Shown piece after piece: positions 11,668 to 23,477 of a DNA stretch of 64,000 nt; the stretch's first letter is position 1, and each line of letters starts with the position of its first letter. The DNA is taken from contig JAUPFV010000003.1 in the NCBI GenBank assembly GCA_036936605.1, positions 101,379,278 to 101,443,277 on the forward strand. Direction: 5' to 3'. Below the pieces are notes generated by a model that had not been told where the DNA came from, did not search any database, and saw nothing but the letters and a program-made list of their open reading frames with translations. The stretch is from Limnanthes douglasii subsp. nivea (lineage: Eukaryota; Streptophyta; Magnoliopsida; Brassicales; Limnanthaceae). A program made the position numbers and the translations under genes.

Positions 11668-14600
11668 TTAGAATACACAGTCTTCTCTTTTCTTAACCCA
11701 AATGGGCATTTTTCTTTTCATCCTTGCCGTAGGAAAGTTGATGATTGAGTCCTCTTCAGCCACCCACCTGCACTTGCATGAATGTATCTTTACTAAGTTT
11801 GGGACTAAGCCACTAAGTAAAGGAGAAGGTTAAAGCATAGGAAGATTTTATTGAACCAACTTAAAAAAGAAAAAGCAAGAAAGTTATTGAATTGACCTGA
11901 ATTGAGTAACTAAATGATGAAGAAAAATGGAAGCTTCAAGCCTGCTCAAGTCAAGACCAGGACATAGCCTTTGGCCACCTCCAAATGGAGTAAAGTTGAT
12001 GTTACCCATGTCTCTGTCCTGTAACAAAAATATGATTAATCCCCTAATCAAACTTAAATCCTTACATAACTCAATTATAAGGAAATTCTTACTTTCCATC
12101 TCGACGGATTAAACCTGTAGGGAGAATCGTAGTGTTGTTCGTCCAGATGGACCGACCGAAAATAAATCATAACACACCAGTCTTTAGGTATTACATATCC
12201 ATTTATCTCCACATCTCTTGCTGCTTTTCTCATCACCCCAACTATTATATTTCCCATCCGTAAAGTTTCGTTAATCACCTGTCCCAATATAATTACTTTA
12301 ATTAATTAAGTTTTTACTCCAATCTTAGAAAAACTTGACATATTCAATATACTAGGATAATTATGGCTGTTAATGGATAATAATAATAAAAAAATCGGAT
12401 TAGAACTGAATCGCTAAGAACCAAACCAAAAATCGAACTAATTTTTGACAGTTTGATTCGCGGTTCAAATGGACAAATTCGATAAAATCGGTTTAGTAAG
12501 GAACAAACCAAAAATCGAACTAATTTTTGACAGTTTGATTCGCGGTTCAAATGGACAAATTCGATAAAATCGGTTTAGTACGGAACCTGATAATACCGAT
12601 AAATTGACTGAACTGGTTTGGAGTCAACTAATAAAATCAGTAACCGATAAAATCGATACTGAAACAATAAAATCTTTAGAATCGATTTTTATTTTTTAAA
12701 TTTACTTTTTAAATTTATTTTTATACATCATTTCATCCATCCCGAATACATGTTTTTTTCTAATGTTATGCACATATATTAAGAAAGTAATAAGTAAAAA
12801 TAGAAAAGAATCATAATTATTAGAATATAATAATAATATTAAAATTTATATTGATGTATGAAAATACATATATTGTGTGATAAAAAATATTTTTTAAAAT
12901 GATATGTATTATGGGATAAAAAATATATTTTCTAAGACATGTATTTCAAGACGAAAAGAGTATATAGTTAATAACGTTAATGATCAATTATAAAAAGGTT
13001 AAAAAATAATTTTTTTAAATTTGAAAAAAATGGAAATAAAATTGTAATTCGATTTTGTTTCAAATGGACCCAACATAAACGAAATGGAATAAATAGTGAA
13101 CCAAATCTCACATAAATGGTTCGAAACCACAAAATGGACCGAACCAAATCAGACTTAACCCAACGTAATAATACTACACCGACCGAACAAAAAGTTTAAC
13201 AGGTTCAATTTTAAAAACTAGAACCAAAGCATAGTAGTCTGGTCAGGTGAGCTTAGTTATCCGGTCCAGTTCCGTCAAGATCCGAACCCAACCGGGTCGA
13301 AAACAGCCTCACCAAACTAAAACTGATTTATTACGCTAACCTTTTGTGTAAAGGAAAGAGACAAGTAATCTTCCCATTCCAATGGTTTTCCAACCTCATC
13401 TTTGAGCTTTTTTAGTTTTATATTCTCCTCCTGATAATCATGTAAATAATCCAAGTTAGCTAAAAGACTAAGACAAGATTATGTAAATAATAAAAATCTA
13501 AAGCCACAGTTCATTTATTATCATCGTATCAATCACTATAAAATTGTACAATGTAGACTATACCGTTAATCGTTGGAGGTCGACCGGTGAATCAGACAGA
13601 TATTTAACGGCAAGAGTCATGAGAAGTGGTACAGAATCTTCACCGGGGATCATCATGTCAATCATATTGTGTGCTATTAAATCATCTGTTAATTGTTCAT
13701 TACCATCGTTAACCAACAATTCTAATGCATCTCTTGCCACAAATGATAAATTCGCCTTTTTCGTCTCGATTATACTTTTTACCAATTTCACCATCTTCTT
13801 TTTGGCCTGAAAATATTAATCGAAGAGAGTTATATTATAGTTCGAGTCGGTATTGCAACGAATATATGGTGTTCAAATTATAGTACCTAATGTTAGTTTA
13901 ACGAACTTGCCTGCAAAGATCGGTTAAGTTGGGTTCCAGGTATGTTCAGGGGTAACGAGATTAAACCTTTTGTGAATTCTTGAAACTCTTTCTTTAAGAT
14001 TGTCATTTCATCTCCGGGATCCAAGTTAATCAATTTTTTTACCAGTATTTTGAAGCAAATCTATACACAAACGGAAAGAAGAGTGTTAGTAACTTAATAA
14101 AGTATACTGAAAGAGTAAACATAAATAGGGCCATAATCAGGATATTTACGAAATATGAGATTTAGATGAAGAAAATTAAATTGGGTTTGTGCCCATTAGT
14201 AAAATTCGAAAATGAGACAAAAGATACATAATGTTTAAAGGTTTAAATTCACTTTGGATTAGTTGATGGTTCGGATTTTTAAGTTTAACCCGTTCTTTAT
14301 AATTTTTATAAAAGATAATCGAGTTTTTCAAATTTAATTTGGATTAAAAAATTGAACTTGCGTTTTTATTTGAAACCGATTTGATTCGAGTTTAACAAAT
14401 TATAATTTTTATGATTAGAATTGGTTGAATAATTTATTTCATTAAATCCAAAATAAGAAGACACAAAAGCAGAAATACCGATGTCAAGAATATAAATTTA
14501 AGTTATGTCTTATTTACTAGTATGATATTGTATTTTTAGGATCAGCGGTTTTGTGAATATTAGTATGATACTGTTTGTTTTGGATCAGCCAAAAATTCTC

Positions 14601-16502
14601 ACAACTTTGTTCTGGATGTATTCCCAAAATGCATCGTCCTACTTATATTTCATTCACTTATATTATACATTATTGTCGCTTTAAAGCGACATAAGATAAT
14701 AAAATCAAACGAAGAATCAAGTTTATTATCTAATAATCAAAAAACATTACGATTGTTTTTCATTTTTATAAAAAATAAATAAAATAAACAAAATTCAATT
14801 AGTAAAAGATTATAAATAATATCAAATTTTATAATGAAATATTAAAACGGCAAAATATTTTTAAGGAAAGACATTATAAATACTCCCTCCGTCCCAAAAT
14901 ACTTGTCGTTCTAGGAAATATTTTTTGTCCCACAATACATGTCGTTCTCATTTACCAATGCAAATTTTAATATTATTTATAATTATTTATCAATTAGATT
15001 CTTTCTTTTTTCTACAGTACTTTTTATGAAAAAGAAGACTAATTATGACATTCCTTAAAACCCGTGCATAACCTTAAAACGTAGTATTATAATCCGAGAA
15101 ATAAAGGCATTATGATATTTAAAGGCATTATGATATTATAAGCATGATTATGAACCCCATAACTAGATACTTGGGTGTCAGTCTAAAGCCAAATCATGTT
15201 ATGTAGAATCCTAAGTTTAAAATTCAGAAATAAATGATTCATTCCATCGAGAAATAGCGAGATGCTTTTCTCTTGTGTCTTATTGGACAACGCCAGCTCA
15301 ATCCTTTTGGACCTTACTTCACATATTAGTAGTTCAAATATTTCTTGGATAGAGATATCGCATAAAACAACCAACTAGCGAAATTCTATACAAATTTTGT
15401 CAATGGAAGACAAAATTTAGGGTTTACTAAAAGTATGTTTTTATAAACTTTCGTGAAATTTATGTAAAATTTTAACAATTGATTGTTGAAAAAAATATTT
15501 GACTAATATAATTAGTAGGGTTTTTAATAGTTTTTAAGATTCCGAAGTGCAATATCATTTTAAAAATCAAATCCGATAACAAACCCAAACCAAAAAATAG
15601 ACGGTCTATGGTATTACATAAAATAATTTTGACCACACTTTTATTTAATTATATATGTATATATATGTATGAAAAAAATATCTATGACTATATAATTTTA
15701 ATTAAAATATTTAATGATTTTGAAACAAGAATTGTAAAGAAATTGTCATTTCTATTTAAACCCAAGCCATACCAATCTCTCCTTTTTTTTTTAAATTTTT
15801 GTTAATTTTTTTGTAATATAAAAAATGTAATCTTTTATGTAGAGAGAGAAAGAACACTAACATTCTTGGTTTCATCTTGTATGTAAACGACTCGGTCCTC
15901 TCTCCATTTCTCCATTGATTCTTTCACATATTTCTGCATGTCTTTAGTGATTTGAGCTTTGAGATGCGGAGACTTGAAAAAAGCACTTGTAAGTCCATGG
16001 ATTTTCTTCTGTAAACTCCCATTTATAAGCAAGATCGAAGATTTCCCCATCAACTCCGCCAATGATTTTGGGTACCACGACACAAAAGCTTTTGAATCGC
16101 TTTGAAGAATAAATTTATTCACTTCCGAATCTGTCGAAACAATCGTTCGAGTTCCAAATATGTGGGACTTGAACACTTTACCATATCTGCAAATCAAACA
16201 TAAAGATAATAAATTTATATATTTTCATAATATTCCGATGGAAGAAGAGCTTTGTGAGTTTTGAGTACTTACCGGAGACGGCGTTTGTCCATGAAGGTTT
16301 CCGGTTTGTCGGTATAAGCGGAAGACACGAAGTCGATGGTTTCTCCGATGAAAGGCCAGCCAAGACTACCTAAAGGAAGCTTTTTGTTTTTTGACGATGA
16401 TGATGGTAAGAAGGGTAATTTGAGATTGATTGATTTTTTAAATTTGAAGATAATAATGAGTACGATACCAATTATTAACAAGGTCGACCATATATTGTAC
16501 AT
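11668..16502 (-). CDS. CYP90D1: CYP90D-type cytochrome P450 (brassinosteroid C-23 hydroxylase), 8 exons
   Basis: Exons on the minus strand: 16502-16273, 16186-15862, 14060-13911, 13806-13564, 13430-13341, 12278-12093, 12018-11897, 11767-11668. They total 1446 bp, giving 481 residues with every phase matching and no internal stop. The start is the first ATG before a hydrophobic N-terminal anchor (about residues 4-20), followed by the proline-rich hinge and [17 protein letters not shown]. The I-helix reads [14 protein letters not shown], the K-helix ETLR, the PERF-like block FNPSRW, and the haem loop [13 protein letters not shown] with its cysteine. Known CYP90D1 is about 490 residues and acts with CYP90C1 on C-23 hydroxylation of brassinosteroid precursors at the ER. 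Intron 3 has a GC donor. Introns 2 (1.8 kb) and 5 (1.06 kb) hold MITEs and repeats. CYP90C1 is the closest alternative, but the sequence agrees better with what I recall of CYP90D1. Confidence 0.92.
12423..12586. repeat. Tandem duplication, 2 x 82 bp, in P450 intron 5
   Basis: Units at 12423-12504 and 12505-12586 are almost identical; one difference is visible near the end (AAGGAAC versus ACGGAAC). The units are rich in AAACCAAAAATCG and AAATCGGTTTAG, the AACCGAA/TTCGGTT type of sequence that also occurs at 13.07-13.3 kb and 47.69-48.05 kb. Confidence 0.9.
12730..12967. mobile_element. Diverged Stowaway-like MITE in P450 intron 5
   Basis: The left end CATCCATCCCGAATACATG and the right end CATGTATTTCAAGACGAAAA are imperfect inverted copies, flanked by TA-rich sequence. 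They resemble the 'CTCCCTCCGTCCC' terminal repeat seen at 14881. About 238 bp, non-coding. Confidence 0.55.
13807..13910 (-). other. GC-AG intron in the P450 gene
   Basis: Exon 3 ends CAG and the intron begins GCAAGT. Its 3' end is TTTTCAG before GCC-AAA. No GT donor nearby keeps the frame: using the GTTCGT four bases downstream would shift it. GC-AG introns are a known minority class with exactly this strong CAG/GCAAGT context. Confidence 0.85.
14881..15107. mobile_element. MITE with CTCCCTCCGTCCC end in P450 intron 2
   Basis: The left end is TACTCCCTCCGTCCCAAAAT, a widespread plant MITE terminus, followed by ACTTGTCGTT. Near 15078-15107 is a decayed inverted match (AACGTAGTATTATAATCCGA). 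It lies inside the 1.8-kb intron 2. The right boundary is approximate because that end has drifted. Confidence 0.6.
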
Positions 16503-16528
16503 TATTGTTGAACCTTTTCACTTTTACC

Positions 16529-16534
16529 CGCACG
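16529..16534 (-). promoter_or_regulatory. BRRE-like CGTGCG motif in the P450 leader
   Basis: The minus strand reads CGTGCG 27 bp before the start codon. CGTG(T/C)G is the known binding element of the BZR1 repressor on brassinosteroid biosynthesis genes. The match is seen; its function is inferred. Confidence 0.4.
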
Positions 16535-16622
16535 AATGTTTTTTTCTTTCTTTTTGAAGGTTTATATCTCTCTGTGCTTTACTTTAAGCTCTGGTTCTGT
16601 CTCTGGTTATTGTGGGTTTATG

Positions 16623-16630
16623 TTTAAATA
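16623..16630 (-). promoter_or_regulatory. Probable TATA box of the P450 gene
   Basis: The minus strand reads TATTTAAA here, about 121 bp upstream of the ATG. A plausible 5' untranslated leader lies in between. Position and sequence are suggestive only. Confidence 0.45.
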
Positions 16631-16705
16631 GACTAATCGAAGAGCGGAAACACGACAAAATTCTTTTTTATGATGGTGACATGATTTTGCATGTGTGGAG
16701 GTGTG

Positions 16706-16713
16706 CACGTGTG
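16706..16713 (+). promoter_or_regulatory. G-box overlapping a BRRE-like motif
   Basis: CACGTGTG contains the G-box CACGTG and the BZR1-type element CGTGTG, about 205 bp upstream of the P450 start codon. This fits feedback control of a brassinosteroid biosynthesis gene, but six-base motifs occur by chance. Confidence 0.4.
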
Positions 16714-17138
16714 TGAGATAAGATGTTATGGCCCCTATAATAAGTATACACACTCTCGTTAAAAAGATGAAAGAATGAAGATAACATCACCTATCGAGCA
16801 TTTGATTTATATAAAGCACAAGTTGTGTGTATGGGAGATAAAGTTTGGGATATTTTTATGTAACGAATACCTAATCATTCACTAAAGTAGTTTGATACTC
16901 TTTTTATTGTTGAGTCGTTTGCTACCGACGGGGATCTTTAAGATTCCTCGATAATTCTTTTAAAAATGCATTTACAAAATAATTGTTAGGTTAAAACGAA
17001 TTAGAATATGTATATTATAGAAGACTATAATTGGTTGTAGATGGACAACCGAAAATTTGTAGAGCATACATTCAAAAGAATCGCAGGAGTTCGACTGACG
17101 TCTAAGTGTAAAGACGTTTGACGAAGGTAAGAAGAATG
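16714..17138. other. Intergenic, upstream of the P450 gene
   Basis: No gene, repeat or element end was recognised in this stretch beyond the promoter motifs already listed. Confidence 0.5.
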
Positions 17139-17252
17139 CTTCTGATGTAATCGAAGCTGAAAGTACATAACATGATTGTCGAATGACTTCTAAAACTTCT
17201 GATGTAATCGAAGCTGAAAGTACATAACATGATTGTTGAATGACTTCTAAAA
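17139..17252. repeat. Tandem duplication, 2 x 57 bp
   Basis: Two adjacent 57-bp units (beginning CTTCTGATGTAATCGAAGCT) differ at one visible position (TTGTCGAA versus TTGTTGAA). They lie just upstream of, or at the start of, the second Copia relic. Confidence 0.9.
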
Positions 17253-17299
17253 CCTAGATGCTTATAGAAGAAGCTAAGTCATTAAAAGTTTGAATTGAT

Positions 17300-17890
17300 G
17301 TGAAATTTGAGGTGTTGATCTAGTCATGCGTATCATTTGGCAGGATAGTACAAGGTGGCATCACTACATGTCGTACGGATATCAACGCTACCACTTGTGT
17401 TTTGTGATGGTTTACTTGTTCAATTGAGGAAATGGGTTGGCTAACACTAATGTAAGCAGTGAGAATATTATGCACATCGTTGATCCTCTATAAATATTAA
17501 GTGTATGGTATGAAGTCAGTTGTTGCTGCTTGAGAGATTTGAAAGAGAAAGTTGAAAGGTTCCAGATAGTTGAGGTTAAGGAAAAAACTTGGAGATAATT
17601 TAAGACCCATAACTCTTTTGTAAGCTTGGAGTGTTTTATAACTAAAGATGGGTGGTGGATGTCTAGTGTTTGAGAGAATCTTCTTGTAACCTCATAAATA
17701 TAAAATTTGTGTATGGCCCATAAATGTAGTATTTCTTAACTACTTGAACCAAGTTAAACCTATATTGTGTGTGTCTCGTTTAACATTTTTATTCATTTAC
17801 CTTGTTTTTTATTTTGGGTTCATAGCTGAAGTTTTAAGTACGATGCGAAGTTGTGTCACTCTCTTATTTCTTGTTTCAAAGTCTACCAAC
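17300..17890 (+). mobile_element. Probable 5' LTR and leader of the second Copia relic
   Basis: The region has an LTR-like character: TATAAATATTAAG near 17489, AAATATAAAATTTGTG near 17697 and a T-rich tract before the gag region. No second LTR survives, because the element is truncated at its 3' side. Both boundaries are estimates. Confidence 0.4.
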
Positions 17891-18240
17891 AAACATTGGA
17901 TTTTGGATAAATAATGGTTGAGTTTCGACTAACGTTGTTTGTGATTCGAATGTTGTTGAAGCTTGGTATTGTTGATTATTACAAAGTGGATTACTTTTGT
18001 ATTGAGAGTTTATTTAACAATGGTTGCGGCGGGGTATGAATAATCTGGACCAATACCATTTGTAGTGTTGTTACAAAGTTGAAAGAAAGAAGATCCTTTT
18101 AGATATTGAAGTTAAAGAAAAAGTTCTCATCGAGAAACCAAGAAATAACACCAAGATGAGTTCCATAAAGTTCAACCTATGAATATAGTGATTTTAACCT
18201 CTGAAGAATTAATGTTCGGGCTTTCCTAGTACATAAAATA

Positions 18241-21200
18241 TTGGTTGCTACTACTGATAAGAAATCTATAGATAAGACTGACGCTGAAATGTTGTCTCAA
18301 GCTCATAGTGCCCTCATAATGAGTTTTAGGGATAAAGTGTTTCGAGAGGAATATGTAGAGCCTACGACATTGAGGATATATAATCAACCAGACGTCATTT
18401 ACATGAAAAAATCTATGGAAAATAGATTATATCTAAAAAAACAATTGTATAGGTTGTCGATGGATGGTAAGAAATGTATCTGAAAAAATGTGGATGGTTT
18501 CAATAGAATCATTCTTGACTTGAATGAAATTGAGGTCAAGGTGGAGGATGATAATCATGTCATAATCCTCTTGAGTTCTCTATTAAATATGTTCGATTAT
18601 TTGTTGACACCAAATTCTACGACAATGAGTCTCTTACGATAGTCGAAGTACAAAATACCTTAAATTCAAAGGATTTTTAAAGGAGGAAATATCTGAAGGG
18701 AAACTCTGAAGGTCTCAAACTTAGTGTGAGAGACATGTCAAATAGACTCGAGCAAGAAGAAAGTAAATTCTCGGTCTAATTAAAGTGAGATATTGGTCGC
18801 GTAAGAATGAAAGTAATATCAGTATTAACTGCCTAGAGAGAAGAAATGACAATATTTATGTGAAGGTCATAGCCGTAAATACTACAATGGATTCTAAATG
18901 TAGGTAAAGTAACAATTATGTGTTTGATTTATGTCATTTATTGCACAAGACTTCTAACAAACATTGGTTTTAAAAACCTAAGATGATTTAATGATGAAAA
19001 TTTCATCATTGAGAATGATGAATTTTGTATTGTTAAAGGGATGTGAACTATGTTTCTCAAGTTATTTACACGACTTGAGAGAGTGATAAGAAACACGAGG
19101 TATATGCCTACAGTTAAACAATTTTTTTATTGGAATGTTCGATAAGTAAGAGTTTACTTATAATGATGGAAATAATATACTTAAGGTCTTGCAGGGCTCA
19201 CTTGTTGTTATGAAATCCTATAAGAGTAATGGTATGTTAGTTATTGACTGGTCTATAGTGGTATGGCGTATGTCTAGTATGGATAATAATTCAACCAAGT
19301 TATGGCATTTAAGGTTTGGGCATATAAGTGAGAAAATCCATATTGAGCTTAGCAAATAAGGATTGTTGGATGGTAGCACAATTCAAAAGTTAAGCTTTTG
19401 TGAAAGTTTTCTGCTATGTAAGATAAATAGGGTAAGTATTATGCTTAGTAACCATAAAATTAGTTATGTATATATAGTTCTTTGGTCTTACATGGGAATC
19501 TACAATAGCTTGTGCAAGGTACTTCATGTCTTTGATTGATGATATTCCAAAAATGCATGAGTTATACTTTTGAAGATCAAGGATGAAGCCTTTGATGCTT
19601 TAGAAACTGGAAGAATTTGGTAGAGAATCAGACTGGAAAGATGTTGAAAAAACTTCAGAATGATAATGTATTGGAATATGTGAATAAGGAAATCACTAGC
19701 TACAATTCAAAAATTGACATTACTAGACACCAAACCGTGAGAATCACTCATCAACATACGAGGCTTGTTGAAAGAATGAACTGAAGCTTATAAAAAAGGC
19801 TTGGTGTATGCTTTAAACAACTATAATGGGTTGAAGGTTCAGAGTGGAAGCCACGATTTTGGTTGCGTATATCATCAAAATGAGTTCATCTACGACACTG
19901 AAGTTTTTTTTTTCATAAAGAGGTCTGAATTGGAAAGAAATCTTAGTTCAAACATTTGAGAGTGTTTGCATATATTGCCTACACACATGTGAAACAAAAT
20001 AAACTTTGGCTGAAAGCACTAAAATATTGTTTCTCGGCTATATGGATGGAGTAAACGGGTATAGGTTATGATGTCGTGAGCCTGGATGTCAAAAGTTTGT
20101 GACAAGAAAGTATATAGTTTTCAATGAGGAAGACATGCCACTGAAGAAGGCAATGATGATCCAACATAGTACTATCGAGAAGATATATAAAGTTGGTGAC
20201 GAGTCTGATTTAGATAGTGAAATTGAAGATGTTGATGCCAAAAATGAGTTTGGATCTGGTCCAGTTTGGCTCCAACAAAGAAAGTTCACCCACTACATGA
20301 GTCTGGAGATGGCCAAGGTTCTGGTGTTTCATAGTTTTGGATGATCATACTAAAAAGCAATGTGGACTTGATATCTGTCAAGTGGTGAGAGATAGGTCAC
20401 ATAGACCCAACACTTCCACAAAGATATGTTTTTTTTTATGTTATAAGTGATGATTTATCATGAAAATGCAGAGAGATGTTCTTGAACTCGAAAGCTATCA
20501 TAATTTTATAAAGAGTAGTGATAAAGAGAAGTGGTTGAAGGGCATGAGAGAAAAATTAAGGTCTCTCAAGTATATGAGCACCTAGATTCTTCTAAAGAAA
20601 ATAAATGATCATAATCTTGTTAAGAGTAAATTGATATTCAAAATAAAGCAATGCGTTATTAAAGGTGAGTTATTCATATATAAAGTTAGACTGCTGGCTA
20701 AGAGCTTCAAACAAAATGAGGGTGTTGATTTTAATGAGATATTTTCACCGGTTATGAAACCAACATCTATAAAGGTTTTGTTGTCAGTTGTTGTTAGATT
20801 TGATATTGAGTAATATTGAATCGATGTTACACTACATTCCTACATGGATAATTGGAAGAGAAAATTTACATGTGTCACTCGAAAAGGTTTGAAGAATGGA
20901 ATTTTTGTTAACAAGATCTCTACATGGACTGAAATAGTTATCAAAGTAGTGAAATAAAATATTTTATTCTTCTATGAAGTCTATTAAGTATGTCTAAAAC
21001 TTCTACGAAAATTGTATCTATTTTAATTGGAAAACACACATATAGAGACAAATCATGTTGATGTTGTATGTGGATGTTATCCTAATAGCTGGAAAGAACG
21101 AGAAGATGAATACAATGGTAAATACTCAACTATGAGGTGAGTTTGAAATGAAAGATATGATATAGGCTAGGAGGATAGAGGTATTGATATCAAGAGGATC

Positions 21201-21600
21201 ATGTCGAATGAGTATTTTTTATTATCTCAACAAGAAAACATATATAAGTTCCTTAGAAATTTTGGAATGTCTGAAGCCACAGCGGTTGAAATTGCCAACA
21301 ATGACCAATTTAAACTTAATGTCACTCAAGCACCAAACAAATAAAGATATAAGAAGTACATGTAAAAAGATACATTATGACAATGTTATTTGACACGTTA
21401 TGTATGCAATAATATCATAAAACATGATCTTTCTACTCTATTATTATTTTGAGCAGATTTATGTCAAATTCGTCGAAGCCTCTTCAGAAAGCCCTTAAAT
21501 GACTTATAAGATATTTGAAGGGTTCTAGTCAAATTGGGTTTTTTATATCATAAGGATATGAATTATATAATTCTAAGAGGGTATGTTAGCTCGGAAAAAA
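18241..21600 (+). pseudogene. Ty1-Copia gag-pol relic, 3'-truncated
   Basis: A gag block (AHSALIMSFRDKVFREEYVE, then YMKKSMENRLYLKKQLYRL) occupies 18300-18460 and continues in another frame to about 18660. The GAG-pre-integrase domain appears as LWHLRFGHISEKIHIELSK near 19300. Integrase is badly eroded from 19.5 to 20.1 kb. RT begins near 20630 with YKVRLLAKSFKQNEGVDFNE followed by IFSPVMKPTSIKVLLSVV; further pieces run to about 21490 (SEATAVEIATNDQFKLN). The YVDD block is broken. RNase H and the 3' LTR are absent. The gag and RT style belongs with Tnt1-like Copia elements. Confidence 0.82.
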
Positions 21601-22004
21601 ATTGCTATAGTTTTTACAAAAATGTTAGAGCTTTTGGAAAAGAAGAACGAATAAGACAACAAACAAGTAAATCTTCCATTTATTTATTTTACTTTCTTTA
21701 ATATTGTATATGGTGTACTCCTTGTTAGTATGAGCTAATTTGTTTATACTAGGATTACTAATTTTTTTATCAGAACCACGTATATATTTAATATGATCCT
21801 TAACGTAATTTTATTTACAATTTATTTCTTAGATGTTATTATTATTTTAATTATTTGATTAGTGATTATGTGTTATATGGCTAAGAAAATGATCGAGGGA
21901 TGATATATAGGTTAGAATAGATTATGATAATAACATCATAGGTTAAACGCAAAGAGAAACACATGACATGATATATGAAGTCTTAGGTAGATTCTTAGGA
22001 TTTC

Positions 22005-22397
22005 AACAGTAAATCACCCATGGATTATCAAATTTAGTGACAGATAGTCCATGAACTTTCAAAAGTCCGTTAGTAGTCTTTGGACTATCCATTTGGTAAC
22101 ATATAGTCCCTGGACTTTTAAAAGTTCGTTGGTAGTTCATGGACTATCCATTTTTGATAAAGTTAGTCTCATAGACATGTTTACTAAGGGCAGCAAGTGT
22201 TTTGAAAATAGAAAGTCAAAGACTAACTTTATCGAAAATGAATAGTTGAAGGACTATCTGTCACAAAAATTGATAGTCAACACATGCATGAGAACTAACT
22301 TTATCCAAACTGGATAGTCCATGGACTACCAACGAATTTTTCATAGTCCAGGGATCGTCTGTCACTAAAATCGATAGTCCAGTGACGATTCATTGTT
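22005..22397. mobile_element. Foldback MITE with about 180-bp inverted repeats
   Basis: The two halves are inverted copies. The left half has AATTTAGTGACAGATAGTCC and GTTAGTAGTCTTTGGACTAT. The right half, read on the other strand, has TTTTAGTGACAGACGATCCC and GTTGGTAGTCCATGGACTAT. Within the left arm the block 'TAGTCC..GGACTTT.AAAGT.CGTT.GTAGT' is itself duplicated. About 393 bp and non-coding, 168 bp from the young Gypsy LTR. No clear target duplication. Confidence 0.75.
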
Positions 22398-22559
22398 CAA
22401 AGCCTAGGTTCTTAGAATATTAAAGATCCCAGTGTATGTGATTGAGTACTAAAAAAACTTTCGTCACACAAAAAAGTCAACCTATCACTATCTAAGAGAA
22501 AGTAATAACAAACTTAAGTGAATCTAACTTTTAAGAAACTCCAAATAAATTAGATTATC

Positions 22560-22564
22560 ATTAT
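22560..22564. repeat. Target-site duplication ATTAT (left)
   Basis: ATTAT directly precedes the left LTR, and the same five bases directly follow the right LTR at 33011-33015. This fixes the ends of the Gypsy element. Confidence 0.9.
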
Positions 22565-23047
22565 TGGTGTGGATAAAAGTAGCCTGAGGGTAGGCTGGTA
22601 ATTTCAAGTGGAGTTTTAGGGTGGTGTAAGGGTGTTTCACGGTGGTGTGGTGGTGTTTAAGGGTGGTTTAAAGTGTTTCAAGGGTGGAGAGAGAATTAAG
22701 CAGCCTGGCAGCAGTTAATTTTTCTTACCCCTAGTTAATGCTGGTGGTTGGGCATTTATAGTGTGAAATTTGGGCCCTTATGGGCTTTCGGGTCAAGTTT
22801 AATGGACCCGGGTCATGTTTAAAGACCCATGAGTTTTAAGCAGATGTACAGGTAGCTTAGTCAGATAGTGATTAGGTTTTTTAGTACTTTAGTCATAGTT
22901 CGAACTGCCTTATGTTTGCAGTGTTCAAGATCATCTGTCCGGTTCAATCAGTACTGTTCGAATTGAAGTCATGGAGCCTGTCCGAATTTACGGGGTGATT
23001 TACCTTGGACTACCCTTCCGGGGAGCTCTTCGAATTCGGACTCATCA
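22565..23047 (-). mobile_element. 3' LTR of the Gypsy element
   Basis: 483 bp. On the element strand it starts TGATGAGTCCGAATTC and ends TTTATCCACACCA (TG...CA). It contains the TATA-like ACTATAAATGCCC on that strand near 22755-22767. It differs from the 5' LTR at two sites, near 22622 (T for C) and 22852 (G for T). Confidence 0.95.
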
Positions 23048-23061
23048 GGAGCCCCTTTTTT
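23048..23061 (-). other. Polypurine tract of the Gypsy element
   Basis: The element strand reads AAAAAAGGGGCTCC immediately before the 3' LTR. The related LTR at 60939 is preceded by AAAAAAGGGGCTAC, so the tract is conserved between families. Confidence 0.85.
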
Positions 23062-23375
23062 AGGTATTTGAACAAGTGTCCTTGTTAAAGAACTGAAAAA
23101 CAGTCCGATTGAAGAAGTGGTTTTCCAATTCGAAGAGAATTGAGATAGGCCCGGACAGTCCAACCGTTACGAATTCCAAACAGTTCTTTGTCACAGGTAG
23201 TGGGACACGTGTCACTCTCTGGTTGGTTACTTTTAGCCGTTTTCTCACCTTGAAAGTTGCACCACTTTCTCGAACAAGTTACTTCTTTAAATGCTATTGA
23301 TGACGTCAGCGCCGTTTTTAATCATTGCCCAACTTTTCGGATTCTCCTAGGAATCAAACTCTTATTTACATTTAC

Positions 23376-23381
23376 TATAAA
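23376..23381 (+). promoter_or_regulatory. TATA box of the antisense gene in the Gypsy element
   Basis: ACTATAAATTCC lies 97 bp before the antisense-gene ATG (23478) and outside the LTR. The related gene at 60.5 kb has TATATAAA 93 bp before its ATG. The conserved spacing supports a separate promoter. Confidence 0.65.
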
Positions 23382-23477
23382 TTCCATTTGTCTTTCACAG
23401 TCTCATTTTCACTTTTACTTTGCCATATCACTCAAAACTTCATCTCTCTAAAACTTCAAACTTCTCTTAGTTGTTTT

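Noticed and set aside
17139..17252. Tandem 57-bp repeat as a possible satellite or CRISPR-like array
   Set aside because: Only two units, directly adjacent and almost identical, so a simple local duplication.
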